From assembly GCA_017461235.1 (NCBI GenBank), contig JAFTYU010000012.1, positions 1 through 64,000 of the forward strand: a stretch of DNA of 64,000 nucleotides. The letters run 5' to 3'. This document shows, one piece after another, positions 55,866 to 64,000 of the stretch. The stretch comes from Clostridia bacterium. Its GTDB lineage: Bacteria > Bacillota > Clostridia > Oscillospirales > Acutalibacteraceae. A program made the translations under genes and the position numbers. Within the stretch, counting starts at the first letter, position 1, and every line of letters starts with the position of its first letter. Under the pieces are notes generated by a model. It ran no database searches. It worked only from the letters and a program-made list of their open reading frames with translations, and was not told where the DNA came from.

Positions 55866-57020
55866 ATGAATATAACCGATACAGTAAAGTATGTTGGTGT
55901 TAATGACCATCAGATTGATTTGTTTGAGGGTCAGTATATCGTACCCAACGGTATGGCCTATAATTCTTACGTTATAATTGACGAAAAAATCGCAGTTATG
56001 GACAGTGTAGATGCCAACTTCACAAACGAATGGCTCAACAACATCAAAGCCGTTCTCGGGGATAAACAGCCCGATTACCTTGTTGTTCAGCATATGGAGC
56101 CTGACCACTCTGCCAATATTGATAATTTTCTTAAAGCATACCCTGACGCTCAGGTTGTTTCTTCAAAAATTGCTTTTCAGATGATGAATCAATTCTTCGG
56201 CACAGATTACACTGACAGAAGAATTATTGTCGGCGAAGGTGACACGCTTGATTTAGGCAGCAGAGCACTAACCTTCTATACCGCACCTATGGTGCATTGG
56301 CCCGAAGTAATTGTTACTTATGACAATAAAGATAAAATACTTTTCTCCGCCGACGGCTTCGGCAAATTCGGCGCACTTGATATTGAAGAAGACTGGGCTT
56401 GCGAAGCACGACGTTATTATGTAGGTATCGTCGGTAAATACGGCGTTCAGACACAGGCACTTCTCAAAAAGGCGGCAACACTCGATATTGAAAAAATCTG
56501 TCCGCTTCACGGTCCTGTTCTTACAGAGAATTTAGGCTATTACATCGACCTTTACAACACTTGGTCATCGTACGGCGTGGAAAGCGAAGGTGTGGTTATC
56601 GCTTATACGTCCGTTTACGGAAACACTAAAAAGGCTGTTGAATTGTTAGAAGAAAAGCTCAAAGAAAACGGTTGCCCGAAGGTTGCAGTTAATGATTTGG
56701 CAAGATGTGATATGGCAGAAGCCGTTGAAGATGCTTTCCGTTACGGTAAAATTATTCTCGCCACAACCACATATAACTCAGACGTGTTCCCGTTTATGCG
56801 AACATTTATAGAAGAGCTTACTGAGCGCGGTTATAAAAACAGAACCATTGCTTTTATGGAAAACGGCAGTTGGGCTCCCACCGCGAAAAACGTTATGAAG
56901 CGTATGCTTGAAAACTCAAAGAATATCACATACGCCGAGAATAATGTTACAATTAAATCAACGTTAAACGATGCAAGCCGTAAACAAATCGAAGCCCTCG
57001 CCAAAGAGCTTTGCAAATAA
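55866..57020 (+). CDS. A-type flavodiiron protein (FprA)
   Basis: It reduces O2 to water, or NO to N2O, and so protects anaerobes. The protein has 384 residues. The N-terminal metallo-beta-lactamase domain has the diiron ligands in HMEPDHSANI near 79-88, a His in APMVHWPE, Asp in SADGFGKFGA and His in LHGPVL. The C-terminal flavodoxin domain has TSVYGNTKKA for FMN near 255. There is no rubredoxin fused, so an outside electron donor is needed. ATG at 55866 is eight bases after GGAGTG. Confidence 0.94.
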   Translation: MNITDTVKYVGVNDHQIDLFEGQYIVPNGMAYNSYVIIDEKIAVMDSVDANFTNEWLNNIKAVLGDKQPDYLVVQHMEPDHSANIDNFLKAYPDAQVVSSKIAFQMMNQFFGTDYTDRRIIVGEGDTLDLGSRALTFYTAPMVHWPEVIVTYDNKDKILFSADGFGKFGALDIEEDWACEARRYYVGIVGKYGVQTQALLKKAATLDIEKICPLHGPVLTENLGYYIDLYNTWSSYGVESEGVVIAYTSVYGNTKKAVELLEEKLKENGCPKVAVNDLARCDMAEAVEDAFRYGKIILATTTYNSDVFPFMRTFIEELTERGYKNRTIAFMENGSWAPTAKNVMKRMLENSKNITYAENNVTIKSTLNDASRKQIEALAKELCK

Positions 57021-57027
57021 AAAGCAT

Positions 57028-57063
57028 AAAAACAGTCGTTCAGAAAAATGAACGACTGTTTTT
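57028..57063. terminator. Bidirectional terminator between fprA and IMPase
   Basis: AAAAACAGTCGTTC and GAACGACTGTTTTT form a 14-bp stem between converging genes. Confidence 0.9.
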
Positions 57064-57071
57064 CGTTTTAT

Positions 57072-57833
57072 TTATATCACATTGTTTTTCGCTAAAATCG
57101 AAGTTTTGCCATCAAATGAAAGCTGCTCCCCGTCAAACGTTGTAACAACTCCGCCTGCCTCTTCAACAAGTAATTTACCTGCGGCAAAATCCCAGGGTGA
57201 AACAAGCAATTCAAAATACAACTCTGCTCTGCCACAGGCAACGTAGCACAAGTCAAGGGCCGCAGAACCACCACGCCTTATATCCAACGCTTTGTAATAA
57301 TATTCGGAAAGTATTTCCAGAGTTTCAGGAAAAAGCTCCTTATTATAAGGTACTGAACCGAAAAGAACCAACCCATTACTCAAAGGTTTTGATGAAACAC
57401 TGATTTTTTTGCCGTTACAAAAAGCACCGCCACCCTTGATTGCATAAAAAATCTCGTCAAGATATGGATTGTAAACGACACCTGCCACAACGCTTTTGCC
57501 CTTTAACAAGGCAACTGATATTGCGCTCATATGATAATCTTTAATAAAGTTAGTAGTGCCGTCAATAGGGTCAACAACAAAAGCATAACCGCTTTCGGTT
57601 AACTCATCGTTTGCACCTTCTTCACCAATAAATTTCGCTTCAGGCAAAATTCTTTTCAGACCAACAGCTAATTGCTCCTGAATATTCTTGTCATATTCAG
57701 TAACCAGATCCGCAACACCCGATTTTATATCAATAGCCATTTTATCCCTGTCTGCATTAAGAATTACCTTACCACATTCCTTCACCAAGGAACAAATCTC
57801 ATTTATCAAAGCTTTCAAATTAATCACCGGCAT
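57072..57833 (-). CDS. Inositol monophosphatase family protein
   Basis: This Mg-dependent sugar or inositol phosphatase has about 253 residues. Signature motifs are FIGEEGAN, DPIDGTTNFIKDYH and SPWDFAAGKLLVEEAGG. It may act on inositol-1-phosphate, fructose bisphosphate or another sugar phosphate. The start is uncertain: ATG at 57833 fits the family length but its binding site is poor; a GTG (V3) or TTG a few codons later sits better after AGGGGA or GGTGAT. The longer reading from 57953 lacks support. Confidence 0.88.
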   Translation of the reverse strand: MPVINLKALINEICSLVKECGKVILNADRDKMAIDIKSGVADLVTEYDKNIQEQLAVGLKRILPEAKFIGEEGANDELTESGYAFVVDPIDGTTNFIKDYHMSAISVALLKGKSVVAGVVYNPYLDEIFYAIKGGGAFCNGKKISVSSKPLSNGLVLFGSVPYNKELFPETLEILSEYYYKALDIRRGGSAALDLCYVACGRAELYFELLVSPWDFAAGKLLVEEAGGVVTTFDGEQLSFDGKTSILAKNNVI

Positions 57834-57973
57834 TCCCCTGTTTTTATGTTCATCGTAATTATAACAATTTATGTTTTCCTTTGCAATAGAAAACCTTGAT
57901 TTCTGCAACACAATATGATAGAATAATTCGTAATCCGCACAACCTTCTATCATTCATTAAATAACTATGCAGT

Positions 57974-58052
57974 AAGGACGAAATGGCGCAGCGGTCAAAA
58001 TCGTGCTAAGCGAGCAACGAGCAAAACGATTTTGGGCACCGCAAGAGTCCTT
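57974..58052. other. Long RNA-like hairpin before tRNA-Leu
   Basis: Three nested pairings are visible: AAGGAC/GTCCTT at the ends, GCGGT/ACCGC, and CAAAATCGT/ACGATTTTG around a 21-base loop. It contains no ORF. It could be a small structured RNA or a remnant of an element; nothing more can be said. Confidence 0.45.
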
Positions 58053-58104
58053 CACGTACAGTTCTTTACTCAACAAAACCGTTGAGTGACACAATAAAAT
58101 ATAT

Positions 58105-58188
58105 GCGGGTGTGGCGGAATTGGCAGACGCGCCAGATTTAGGTTCTGGTGGCACCCCCGTGCAGGTTCAAGTCCTGTCACCCGCACCA
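58105..58188 (+). tRNA. tRNA-Leu (UAG)
   Basis: A class II tRNA with a long variable arm. The acceptor GCGGGTG pairs with CACCCGC, followed by discriminator A and an encoded CCA. The anticodon stem CCAGA/TCTGG encloses loop TTTAGGT, giving anticodon TAG, which reads CUA and related Leu codons. GGTTCAAGTCC is the T arm. It is a lone tRNA with a terminator a few bases after it. Confidence 0.97.
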
Positions 58189-58193
58189 TCGCT

Positions 58194-58227
58194 CAAAGCC
58201 TTATATATCAAGGCTTTGGGCATTTTT
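58194..58227 (+). terminator. Terminator of tRNA-Leu
   Basis: CAAAGCCTT and AAGGCTTTG pair, then GGCATTTTT. Confidence 0.8.
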
Positions 58228-58250
58228 ATTGGCAAAGGAAAAACAATCAC

Positions 58251-58290
58251 AACAAAAAAGCAGGTGCATAACCTTAAGTTATGCATCTGC
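58251..58290 (-). terminator. Terminator of the sigma factor gene
   Basis: On the minus strand GCAGATGCATAAC and GTTATGCACCTGC pair, followed by TTTTTT. Confidence 0.8.
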
Positions 58291-58317
58291 CAATTTTAAT
58301 ATCGTAATAAGCGTTTA

Positions 58318-59961
58318 TTACTGTTTAAACAACACTGTCATCAAGGATTGTTTCTGTTTTTCTGTAGGTAAAGTCAGTTTACCGTTATTTACAAGCTCTT
58401 TCAGACAATGCAGGATAAACCAAGCATCACTGTAAAAGATATGCTGTAAGCCGTACATTCTCATTTTCTGTAAATGTTTAGGTGTATTCTGAAGCACAGC
58501 ATTGATATAAGGTGTTTTGAGTTTTTCAAACTCATCCTTATACTTTTCTTTTATCTTATCACCGATAGATAAAAGTTTCTTTCGTGATTCTTCATCTTTG
58601 ATGTACACAATCCTCAAAGCTGTCTTGAATAATTCATCAGGTTTACCACTGACAGATATATATCCTTTTTCAGCAAGATAAGCATAATCATCTTCGCTCA
58701 GAATTACATCATTAAGATAATTGTTCAGTAGTGTTAAATCACGGGCAACAGATAACTGATAGTTTTCTTCGATGCGATTATTAGACCATTCAGAATCAAC
58801 AGTCCAAAGAGTTATTTTATCTGTAAGACCGTTCCAGAACGGACCTTTGAATTTTTTCATTTCTTCGTTGTACATAGGCGGTTTCACATCAGGTGTTGCG
58901 ACCGTTGCATAACAAATATTTTTACCACCATCAGGTCTTATTGTGTAAATATCTGAAAAAGCTATGCTTTTATCCAATATGCCTTCACCACTGAAAGCAG
59001 TAATAACCGGTATAAGTGCCCACATAAGAAAGTTCTTATCCTGAGCGTTATTGTAGCCGCCTAAAACGCAATCGCTTTCTAATAAACCTGTTTTTTTAAG
59101 TTCATTGTACAACTCATTTGCAAAGAGTTTTGCAGCGTTCAAATACATTTCATCGTGTAAGCGGTTAAGTTCTTCTGTCGGTTCTGATATAAGGATATTG
59201 CAAAGATATTTATCTTTCTGTTTTAATAGAAATCCGTATTCTTCAAGAAACTCTGCTTCACTTTCAACATACACAGGTGAAACACCTAATTCATCAGCAA
59301 TTTCATTTATTGATTTCGCTTCGTTTCTTACGGTGTAAACAATGTTCTGTGAAATAGCACTACGGAAGAAATTTGATATATCTCCCTTTGTTCCGATTTT
59401 ACCGCTGAAGCTGCACATATCAAATCTTTTGGGATTAAACTTTAATTCACTGGGTTCTCTCATAATTTCAATACCTCTTTTCAGTTCTTTTTTAGCTTCA
59501 AACAAATGCCACTTTACTGTGCCGACAGGAATATTTAATTCTTTAGCTATCTGCTCCTGCTTTTGGTTTTCATAGTAATACATAATTACTATCCGGCGTT
59601 GCAACTTTGAAAGGTAGGCGATTTCAGAATACAGCTTTGAAATTTCTTCTTGCTCAACGAGTGATGATTCAACACTCGGTGTATCATCACAAAGACAATC
59701 TTCCATATCACCAATGGGCACACCTGTAAAGCTGTGCTTATTGTCGCGGTAATAATTGCTCAGACAATTATGAGCAATAGTCCAGATGAATTTTGAAACA
59801 TCTTCAATATCATCACGCTTGAGCAAAGCAACATAAACCTTAGCCATAATTTCCTGAGATAAATCTTCTGCATCTTCTATACTTCTGCACTTTTTTAAAG
59901 CAAAACCAAAGACAGGTTTTAAATATTCAGTTGTCCATCTTTCAGCATCTGTTCTGTTCAT
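58318..59961 (-). CDS. ECF sigma factor with long C-terminal extension
   Basis: The protein has 547 residues, about three times the size of a normal ECF sigma. Residues 1-80 are sigma region 2 (AEDLSQEIMAKVYVALL, FIWTIAHNCLSNYYRD) and 125-175 region 4 (LQRRIVIMYYYENQKQEQIA, VGTVKWHLFEAKKELK). A winged-helix-like stretch follows near 205-255 (SINEIADELGVSPVYVESEAE). Then come some 290 residues that I do not recognise. The extension may sense a signal or replace an anti-sigma factor. ATG at 59961 follows AAGGAGG. A small membrane protein gene lies just upstream. Confidence 0.85.
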   Translation of the reverse strand: MNRTDAERWTTEYLKPVFGFALKKCRSIEDAEDLSQEIMAKVYVALLKRDDIEDVSKFIWTIAHNCLSNYYRDNKHSFTGVPIGDMEDCLCDDTPSVESSLVEQEEISKLYSEIAYLSKLQRRIVIMYYYENQKQEQIAKELNIPVGTVKWHLFEAKKELKRGIEIMREPSELKFNPKRFDMCSFSGKIGTKGDISNFFRSAISQNIVYTVRNEAKSINEIADELGVSPVYVESEAEFLEEYGFLLKQKDKYLCNILISEPTEELNRLHDEMYLNAAKLFANELYNELKKTGLLESDCVLGGYNNAQDKNFLMWALIPVITAFSGEGILDKSIAFSDIYTIRPDGGKNICYATVATPDVKPPMYNEEMKKFKGPFWNGLTDKITLWTVDSEWSNNRIEENYQLSVARDLTLLNNYLNDVILSEDDYAYLAEKGYISVSGKPDELFKTALRIVYIKDEESRKKLLSIGDKIKEKYKDEFEKLKTPYINAVLQNTPKHLQKMRMYGLQHIFYSDAWFILHCLKELVNNGKLTLPTEKQKQSLMTVLFKQ

Positions 59962-60064
59962 TTTGACCTCCTTGAAAGCTGCTTTCACCTATATAGACAC
60001 GGAAGATTATAAAAGGTTGGGAGTTTTTATAATAATTGTAGCATATAAACACTAATTTTTCCAA

Positions 60065-60616
60065 CTATACTTCTTGCAAAAACAAATTCCCATTCAAAAG
60101 CAATACTTGCAATTTACGAAAATTGTAGTATACTCCAATCCCTGCAGGCAATATCAATACAAAACAAAGCAAACAGGCAATAATTGCGTTTGAGCGGCTG
60201 TTGCACCATTTCCTGACTCTTCGGGTGATTTTTCTTTTCTTTTGGTTTGCTTCAATAATTTTACCGGTAAGATATCCTGAAAGAACAGTCACAGAAACAA
60301 GAAGCACACCCGAAACTAACAAGTGATATTGTGCAAACAGCAAAAACAACATAAGCTCTATTGTTAATATTGTCCCGACAATTATCCCCGTCTTCGTATT
60401 TTTCAACACCGGGTTAACATTTACAAAAATCTGTACTATAAGGCAAATCAATATCGCCAAAAGAAATGACCCTGTAAAACCTAACGACAAATCAAAATCA
60501 GCAAAATATAAGTCATACCCTTCAAACGCAATAATGAGCCCAAATGCCAGAAGAATTGGCACAGTCTGAAAACCCACTCTGAATAAATCCAAACTTTGTA
60601 CATCCTGTTTTTTCAT
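60065..60616 (-). CDS. Five-helix membrane protein of unknown function
   Basis: The 183-residue protein has about five hydrophobic segments (20-37, 46-66, 75-95, 97-120, 145-165) and basic loops. No family is recognised. ATG at 60616 follows GAGGGGGA. It ends about 100 bp before the sigma factor start on the same strand, so the two may be co-expressed and it could modulate the sigma factor. That link is position only. Confidence 0.65.
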   Translation of the reverse strand: MKKQDVQSLDLFRVGFQTVPILLAFGLIIAFEGYDLYFADFDLSLGFTGSFLLAILICLIVQIFVNVNPVLKNTKTGIIVGTILTIELMLFLLFAQYHLLVSGVLLVSVTVLSGYLTGKIIEANQKKRKITRRVRKWCNSRSNAIIACLLCFVLILPAGIGVYYNFRKLQVLLLNGNLFLQEV

Positions 60617-60688
60617 AAAATATCCCCCTCTCGTAACTGTTTATTTTATTAAAGCATAAACAGATACCTGATTTTGGAAGGGGGACGC

Positions 60689-60717
60689 AAAAAAGCCGGG
60701 CAACCGCCAGCTTTTTG
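60689..60717 (-). terminator. Terminator after the SpoVG-like repeat gene
   Basis: On the minus strand AAAAAGC...GCTTTTTT with inner GG/CC pairs and a T-run lies behind the gene ending at 60793. Confidence 0.65.
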
Positions 60718-60792
60718 TTTTTTCTATTATTACATAATGTAATAAAATATATTTTAAATTTGTTTTTGGTTAATCAGAATAAAAACTGACTT

Positions 60793-62613
60793 TTACTCTT
60801 CCATATAAGCTCGTTCTTTTCCTAACCCTAATCTCTTATTCAAATCAACTATATATCTGTTACCATCATCATCGAACCAGAAGAAGCGTTCGCCCTCACT
60901 TGAATAATTATATAGCCTTGTATCCGTAGCAAACCATATTCTATCCCTTGGGAAATCCTGAATTACAGAAGATATGGTATCCCAAATCTCATTAACATGC
61001 TCATCATCTTCACAAACATAACAGATTATGGTTTCTTTTCCTGTATGGAAAGCTTCTGTCTTATAATTTTTTGCCGCATACAAGTCGCCGTCAAAATTTA
61101 TAATACTTACCATCCTTACTAATTTTTCTTTGATGCTTTCCTTCTCGTTTGATAATTCAAAATCATAGGTGCGACGTACAGGCTCACCTATCATCAATAT
61201 GTCGTTGCAAGTAACAGTACCATAAATTTTGGCACCATTTTTTTTGGCACCAACCACATGTATCACTTTTGCGGTATCATAATCATTCTTGATTTCATCC
61301 GGGTACGAGCTCAACCAATAAGTCAACCATTGGTTAATTGCTAAAACAGATTTAACGTCATTACCATTTTGATATATATCAAAGGGATTATATCGATGTT
61401 CTCTGTTTAATTCACTTAACAATCTGGCTCCAACATCTGCTAATGAATATATCTGAAAATTCTCTTCAGCTGCAATACTATCTTTTTCAGTTTCATCAAC
61501 TGTAACAAATTTTGAAATTGTAACCAGATTATATCTTGCTAAGCGTTTGAAAATATCTGATAAACGATGAAGATTAATATTTCTCCAACCGTGTGATGTA
61601 TAACCGCTTGCAAACATATCAATTATCATTGCATTGGTCATATATCTGAACTTCTCTATCAGGGATAATGTATCAATTTCAAAAGCCCCTATATCATTTT
61701 TCATCAATGCAGATAACAGCGAGCTGTTGTTTCTTGCTGTAGGCACGGTATCGCCAACTTTAATTTGACGCAGCTTAGTATTTGGAACAAAAACAAAAGG
61801 TTTTTGCTCTGCATCCTTTATACGTCCATATTTATTTCGGTTTTGGTTATCCTCTTTTCTGCAATAAGGGGTTATTTCTCTACCTTCAATTTGCTCCAGA
61901 TATTTTTCTCTTATAAGCTGTAAGGCTTTTTTCCTTGTAAGACCATTTTTCAACGATACAGGAAATTCACCCGGAAGATATACAGATATGTTTTCCTGAT
62001 TCATATAGTATAAATTCCCGTTGGAAAAGCAGTAATCCAAGGCTGGAATTTTTATTTCAAAAAATGCTGTTCCTTCATCTGTAATGTCATAAACCGAAAC
62101 ATCAATATCATAAACTTCTATCTTATCTACCATTTCCTTATTCTTTCTTTTAAAGATATATGCTATATATTTTCTCAAATCTCTCCAAGAAATCAAATCG
62201 AAATCAGAAGCTTCATCAATATTTTCAGGCAGATACACAAACGGTGTTTCGTTCACCAAAGCCAAACTGCAATCTTTTATTTCTGTTTTCAAAAAAACAC
62301 AATCTACATCTGCCAAGCAGTTTCCATTATCCTCTGCATCATGGAAAACAACCCTTGTTTTTTTATATTCACCAAATTTTTTGTTAAACTCATCAGTTAT
62401 AGCTGTTCTTACCTCTTTCCATGTAATTTTCTGCCAGATCTGATTAGTATCGTTTCCATTTGCAGGCATATTTACGGTTATAGTATCTGCCTTCAAGGAT
62501 ACAACAAAATCGGATATAGTTATGTTGCTTTCTTCAAACAAAATACTTGCTTTACATTTATCAACGGAAAACTCATAAAAAGTAATTATCATACCATAAT
62601 TTTCAACATTCAT
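60793..62613 (-). CDS. Protein with three SpoVG-like repeats and a winged-helix-like region
   Basis: The protein has 606 residues and no signal peptide or membrane segment. Three repeats of about 75 residues can be aligned by eye (10-84, 87-160, 167-245). Each has a strand pattern ending in a hydrophobic run plus MP or LP (TITVNMP, PFVYLPE, ISVYLPG) and a helix (ITWKEVRTAITDEF, ISWRDLRKYIAYIF, LTRKKALQLIREKY). This pattern recalls the SpoVG fold, a DNA/RNA-binding regulator. Residues 315-400 resemble a winged helix (MTNAMIIDMFAS, LHRLSDIFKRLARYNLV). The remainder (420-606) is unknown. Its ATG overlaps the previous stop by 11 bases. The SpoVG relation is inference. Confidence 0.6.
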   Translation of the reverse strand: MNVENYGMIITFYEFSVDKCKASILFEESNITISDFVVSLKADTITVNMPANGNDTNQIWQKITWKEVRTAITDEFNKKFGEYKKTRVVFHDAEDNGNCLADVDCVFLKTEIKDCSLALVNETPFVYLPENIDEASDFDLISWRDLRKYIAYIFKRKNKEMVDKIEVYDIDVSVYDITDEGTAFFEIKIPALDYCFSNGNLYYMNQENISVYLPGEFPVSLKNGLTRKKALQLIREKYLEQIEGREITPYCRKEDNQNRNKYGRIKDAEQKPFVFVPNTKLRQIKVGDTVPTARNNSSLLSALMKNDIGAFEIDTLSLIEKFRYMTNAMIIDMFASGYTSHGWRNINLHRLSDIFKRLARYNLVTISKFVTVDETEKDSIAAEENFQIYSLADVGARLLSELNREHRYNPFDIYQNGNDVKSVLAINQWLTYWLSSYPDEIKNDYDTAKVIHVVGAKKNGAKIYGTVTCNDILMIGEPVRRTYDFELSNEKESIKEKLVRMVSIINFDGDLYAAKNYKTEAFHTGKETIICYVCEDDEHVNEIWDTISSVIQDFPRDRIWFATDTRLYNYSSEGERFFWFDDDGNRYIVDLNKRLGLGKERAYMEE

Positions 62614-64000
62614 CTGTTATTCCCCCGTTTTGTTTTAATAATTTACGACCACTTGGTTCACTTATAGTGCCTTGAATATTACAAAAATTACAACCAAAAA
62701 TTGTTATACCCTTGTATGAAGTAAAAACTTCTTTCTTTAAGGTATTTTTATTAATTATAATCAGCTTGTTATTCAATCTGTGTATTTCATAATCAGGATT
62801 CTCACTATCCTTAAACATATTAAATATAGTGTATACCTTGCTTGGCTCAAAAAAACGATTTCTTTCAAAATCATAGCCTACGCAAACCGGTTCATTTTTT
62901 TGAGTAAATCTTTTATCTGCTGTTATTACAAACATTTTATCTTTTTTATCCAGCATATTATCTTTTCCGAAAGAAACAGACGAAAATTTCATAGAAGGTT
63001 TTCTTATTCTGTTTACATTCATTTTGTCGGAAAACTGTTTTATTGAACCAGCAGTATCATACGTGTACAAGATGTTTTTATTGTACATTACTCTTAAAAT
63101 ATTAGGAAGTGACTCACCCACATATTTAGATTCGATTTTAAAATCTTTATTCAGTAAAATGATATCAACACCCGAACCAACAAGGATTTTTCCACTGTCT
63201 AAACAACATACCGTTTTAACCGATGAATTTAATGTCAAAATATTACGGATGCTCAGCGTCTCACTATCATATTCCACAACACTGCTTCCGAATGCAACAA
63301 TAAAGGTTTCTTCATTACAACTGTATTTTAAATCTGTTGTCTTTTTGCCCTTTAAAACATCTCTCATATGAATCTCGTTAGTCAACTCATATCTAGCCTC
63401 TTTCTGTTCGTACACATAAACTATACCATACATACCACTTCTGAATATTTTGTTCCTGGATGAGTTTATAATCGCACAGCCACAAGGCATATCATCCTGA
63501 GTAAGGCATCGGGTTTCCTCGTTATCTAATAATTGCCAGGTTAAGGGAGATGTATCGAAGGTGATTTCTAATTCACCACTCTCGTTATATCTTACGTGCC
63601 TATATGTATTTTTACTTGTGGTAATAAGGCGTAATTCTTCTGACTCAGTGTTATAAACAAACACATCGTGTTGTTTTAATATAGCCAAACAATTCTCATA
63701 GCAAGCCAGACACACAACAGCACCCTCACCCGTATCAACACACCATACAGGCTTATCGCTATCCATTGACCAGCATTTAACATTTCCATCTAAATCTGCT
63801 GAGAAAAATCTTTCTCCGGCTGCACAGAGTGCAGAAACCTGTGCTTGATGACCTGATCTGATAAAGCATTCTGTATCTATATAAGCCCCCTCAAAAGAAG
63901 ACGGATATACAGAATCTTCATACCACTCTGAAAAACGACAGCTCTTTAACTGACATTTTCTTAAATCCAGATAAGAAAAGTCACAATTATATAATCGCCT
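62603..64000 (-). CDS. Pentapeptide/WD40 protein, 5-prime end outside window
   Basis: The frame stays open to base 64000; 465 residues are visible and the start lies outside. The first visible residues (RRLYNCDFSYLDLRKCQLKS) have the pentapeptide-repeat pattern. A WD40-type propeller follows, clearest in GHQAQVSALCAAGERFFSAD then LDGNVKCWS, and more weakly in later repeats (VYVYEQ, ILVGSG, LLNKDFKIESK). The end ITIFGCNFCNIQG is again pentapeptide-like. Pentapeptide plus WD40 behind an NTPase is typical of STAND proteins (NACHT or AP-ATPase), so a larger protein is expected. An in-frame ATG at 63766 is internal to the propeller and not the real start. Confidence 0.75.
   Translation of the reverse strand, partial: RRLYNCDFSYLDLRKCQLKSCRFSEWYEDSVYPSSFEGAYIDTECFIRSGHQAQVSALCAAGERFFSADLDGNVKCWSMDSDKPVWCVDTGEGAVVCLACYENCLAILKQHDVFVYNTESEELRLITTSKNTYRHVRYNESGELEITFDTSPLTWQLLDNEETRCLTQDDMPCGCAIINSSRNKIFRSGMYGIVYVYEQKEARYELTNEIHMRDVLKGKKTTDLKYSCNEETFIVAFGSSVVEYDSETLSIRNILTLNSSVKTVCCLDSGKILVGSGVDIILLNKDFKIESKYVGESLPNILRVMYNKNILYTYDTAGSIKQFSDKMNVNRIRKPSMKFSSVSFGKDNMLDKKDKMFVITADKRFTQKNEPVCVGYDFERNRFFEPSKVYTIFNMFKDSENPDYEIHRLNNKLIIINKNTLKKEVFTSYKGITIFGCNFCNIQGTISEPSGRKLLKQNGGITDEC

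Noticed and set aside
59989-60060. ECF-type autoregulatory promoter (AAC ... CGT) before the sigma factor gene
   Set aside because: An AACC and a CGTGTC occur, but their spacing of about 14 bp does not fit ECF promoters, so no claim is made.
62603-63766. ATG at 63766 as the start of the WD40 protein
   Set aside because: The frame continues upstream without a stop to the window edge and encodes a WD40 repeat and a pentapeptide stretch, so the ATG is internal.

Overview
The window looks like chromosome from a low-to-mid GC, spore-forming Clostridia of the Oscillospiraceae/Ruminococcaceae kind. The pointers are an alpha/beta-type small acid-soluble spore protein, a type III glutamine synthetase, an A-type flavodiiron protein, dockerin-bearing secreted proteins, many cytoplasmic glycosidases, and strong AAGGAGG or AAGGTGAT ribosome binding sites. 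This assignment is an inference from gene content; no rRNA is present to confirm it.

Layout. 1-5.7 kb (minus strand): homoserine O-acetyltransferase and O-acetylhomoserine sulfhydrylase (methionine synthesis), a dockerin/CAP protein, a phosphoesterase and an M29 aminopeptidase. 5.9-12.3 kb: DUF2752 protein, spore protein, Eis-like acetyltransferase, aspartate kinase, GH125 mannosidase and FucO with a likely Rex operator. 12.3-13.0 kb: hairpin repeats and a structured RNA. 13.0-19.1 kb (minus): an overlapping Na/Pi symporter, pseudouridine synthase and DUF554 operon, an odd PRTase, and LigA. 19.2-22.5 kb (plus): a split chromate transporter and GlnN. 22.6-29.0 kb (minus): HflX, a tyrosine autokinase, a four-gene PqqD / S24-S26 peptidase / nucleotidyltransferase cluster, and a MATE pump. 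29.0-29.7 kb: repeats. 29.7-38.7 kb (minus): LeuS, a broken four-helix-bundle gene, then a tightly packed run GlpA, FAD oxidoreductase, DUF1667, GH29 fucosidase, NadD, YqeK, RsfS. 38.8-47.4 kb (plus): two U32 proteins, an FAD amine-oxidase-like enzyme, a 40-residue peptide gene with a heavily patterned promoter, GH3 and a Gfo/Idh/MocA dehydrogenase. 47.6-50.9 kb: a large secreted subtilase with leucine-rich repeats and a dockerin. 51-52 kb: a nested inverted-repeat element and a second structured RNA. 52-58 kb: YfcE-like phosphodiesterase, a GPH symporter with its partner, an acetyltransferase, FprA, an IMPase and tRNA-Leu(UAG).

The last 6 kb (58.3-64.0 kb, minus) is the least familiar part: an ECF sigma factor with a long C-terminal extension, a small membrane protein, and a translationally coupled pair. 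In that pair, a protein with three SpoVG-like repeats plus a winged-helix-like region follows a pentapeptide/WD40 protein that runs off the window edge. The pentapeptide-then-propeller order resembles the C-terminal half of STAND-type signalling NTPases, so this pair is the best candidate for an undescribed system.

Two further themes recur. Intergenic regions are full of dispersed structured repeats: ATATCG-flanked mini-hairpin arrays, heptamer arrays and roughly 390-bp nested inverted-repeat elements. Two standalone RNAs (near 12.7 and 51.7 kb) share an organisation that looks 6S-like, each with a promoter, a closing helix starting at the predicted first nucleotide, and a similar terminator.
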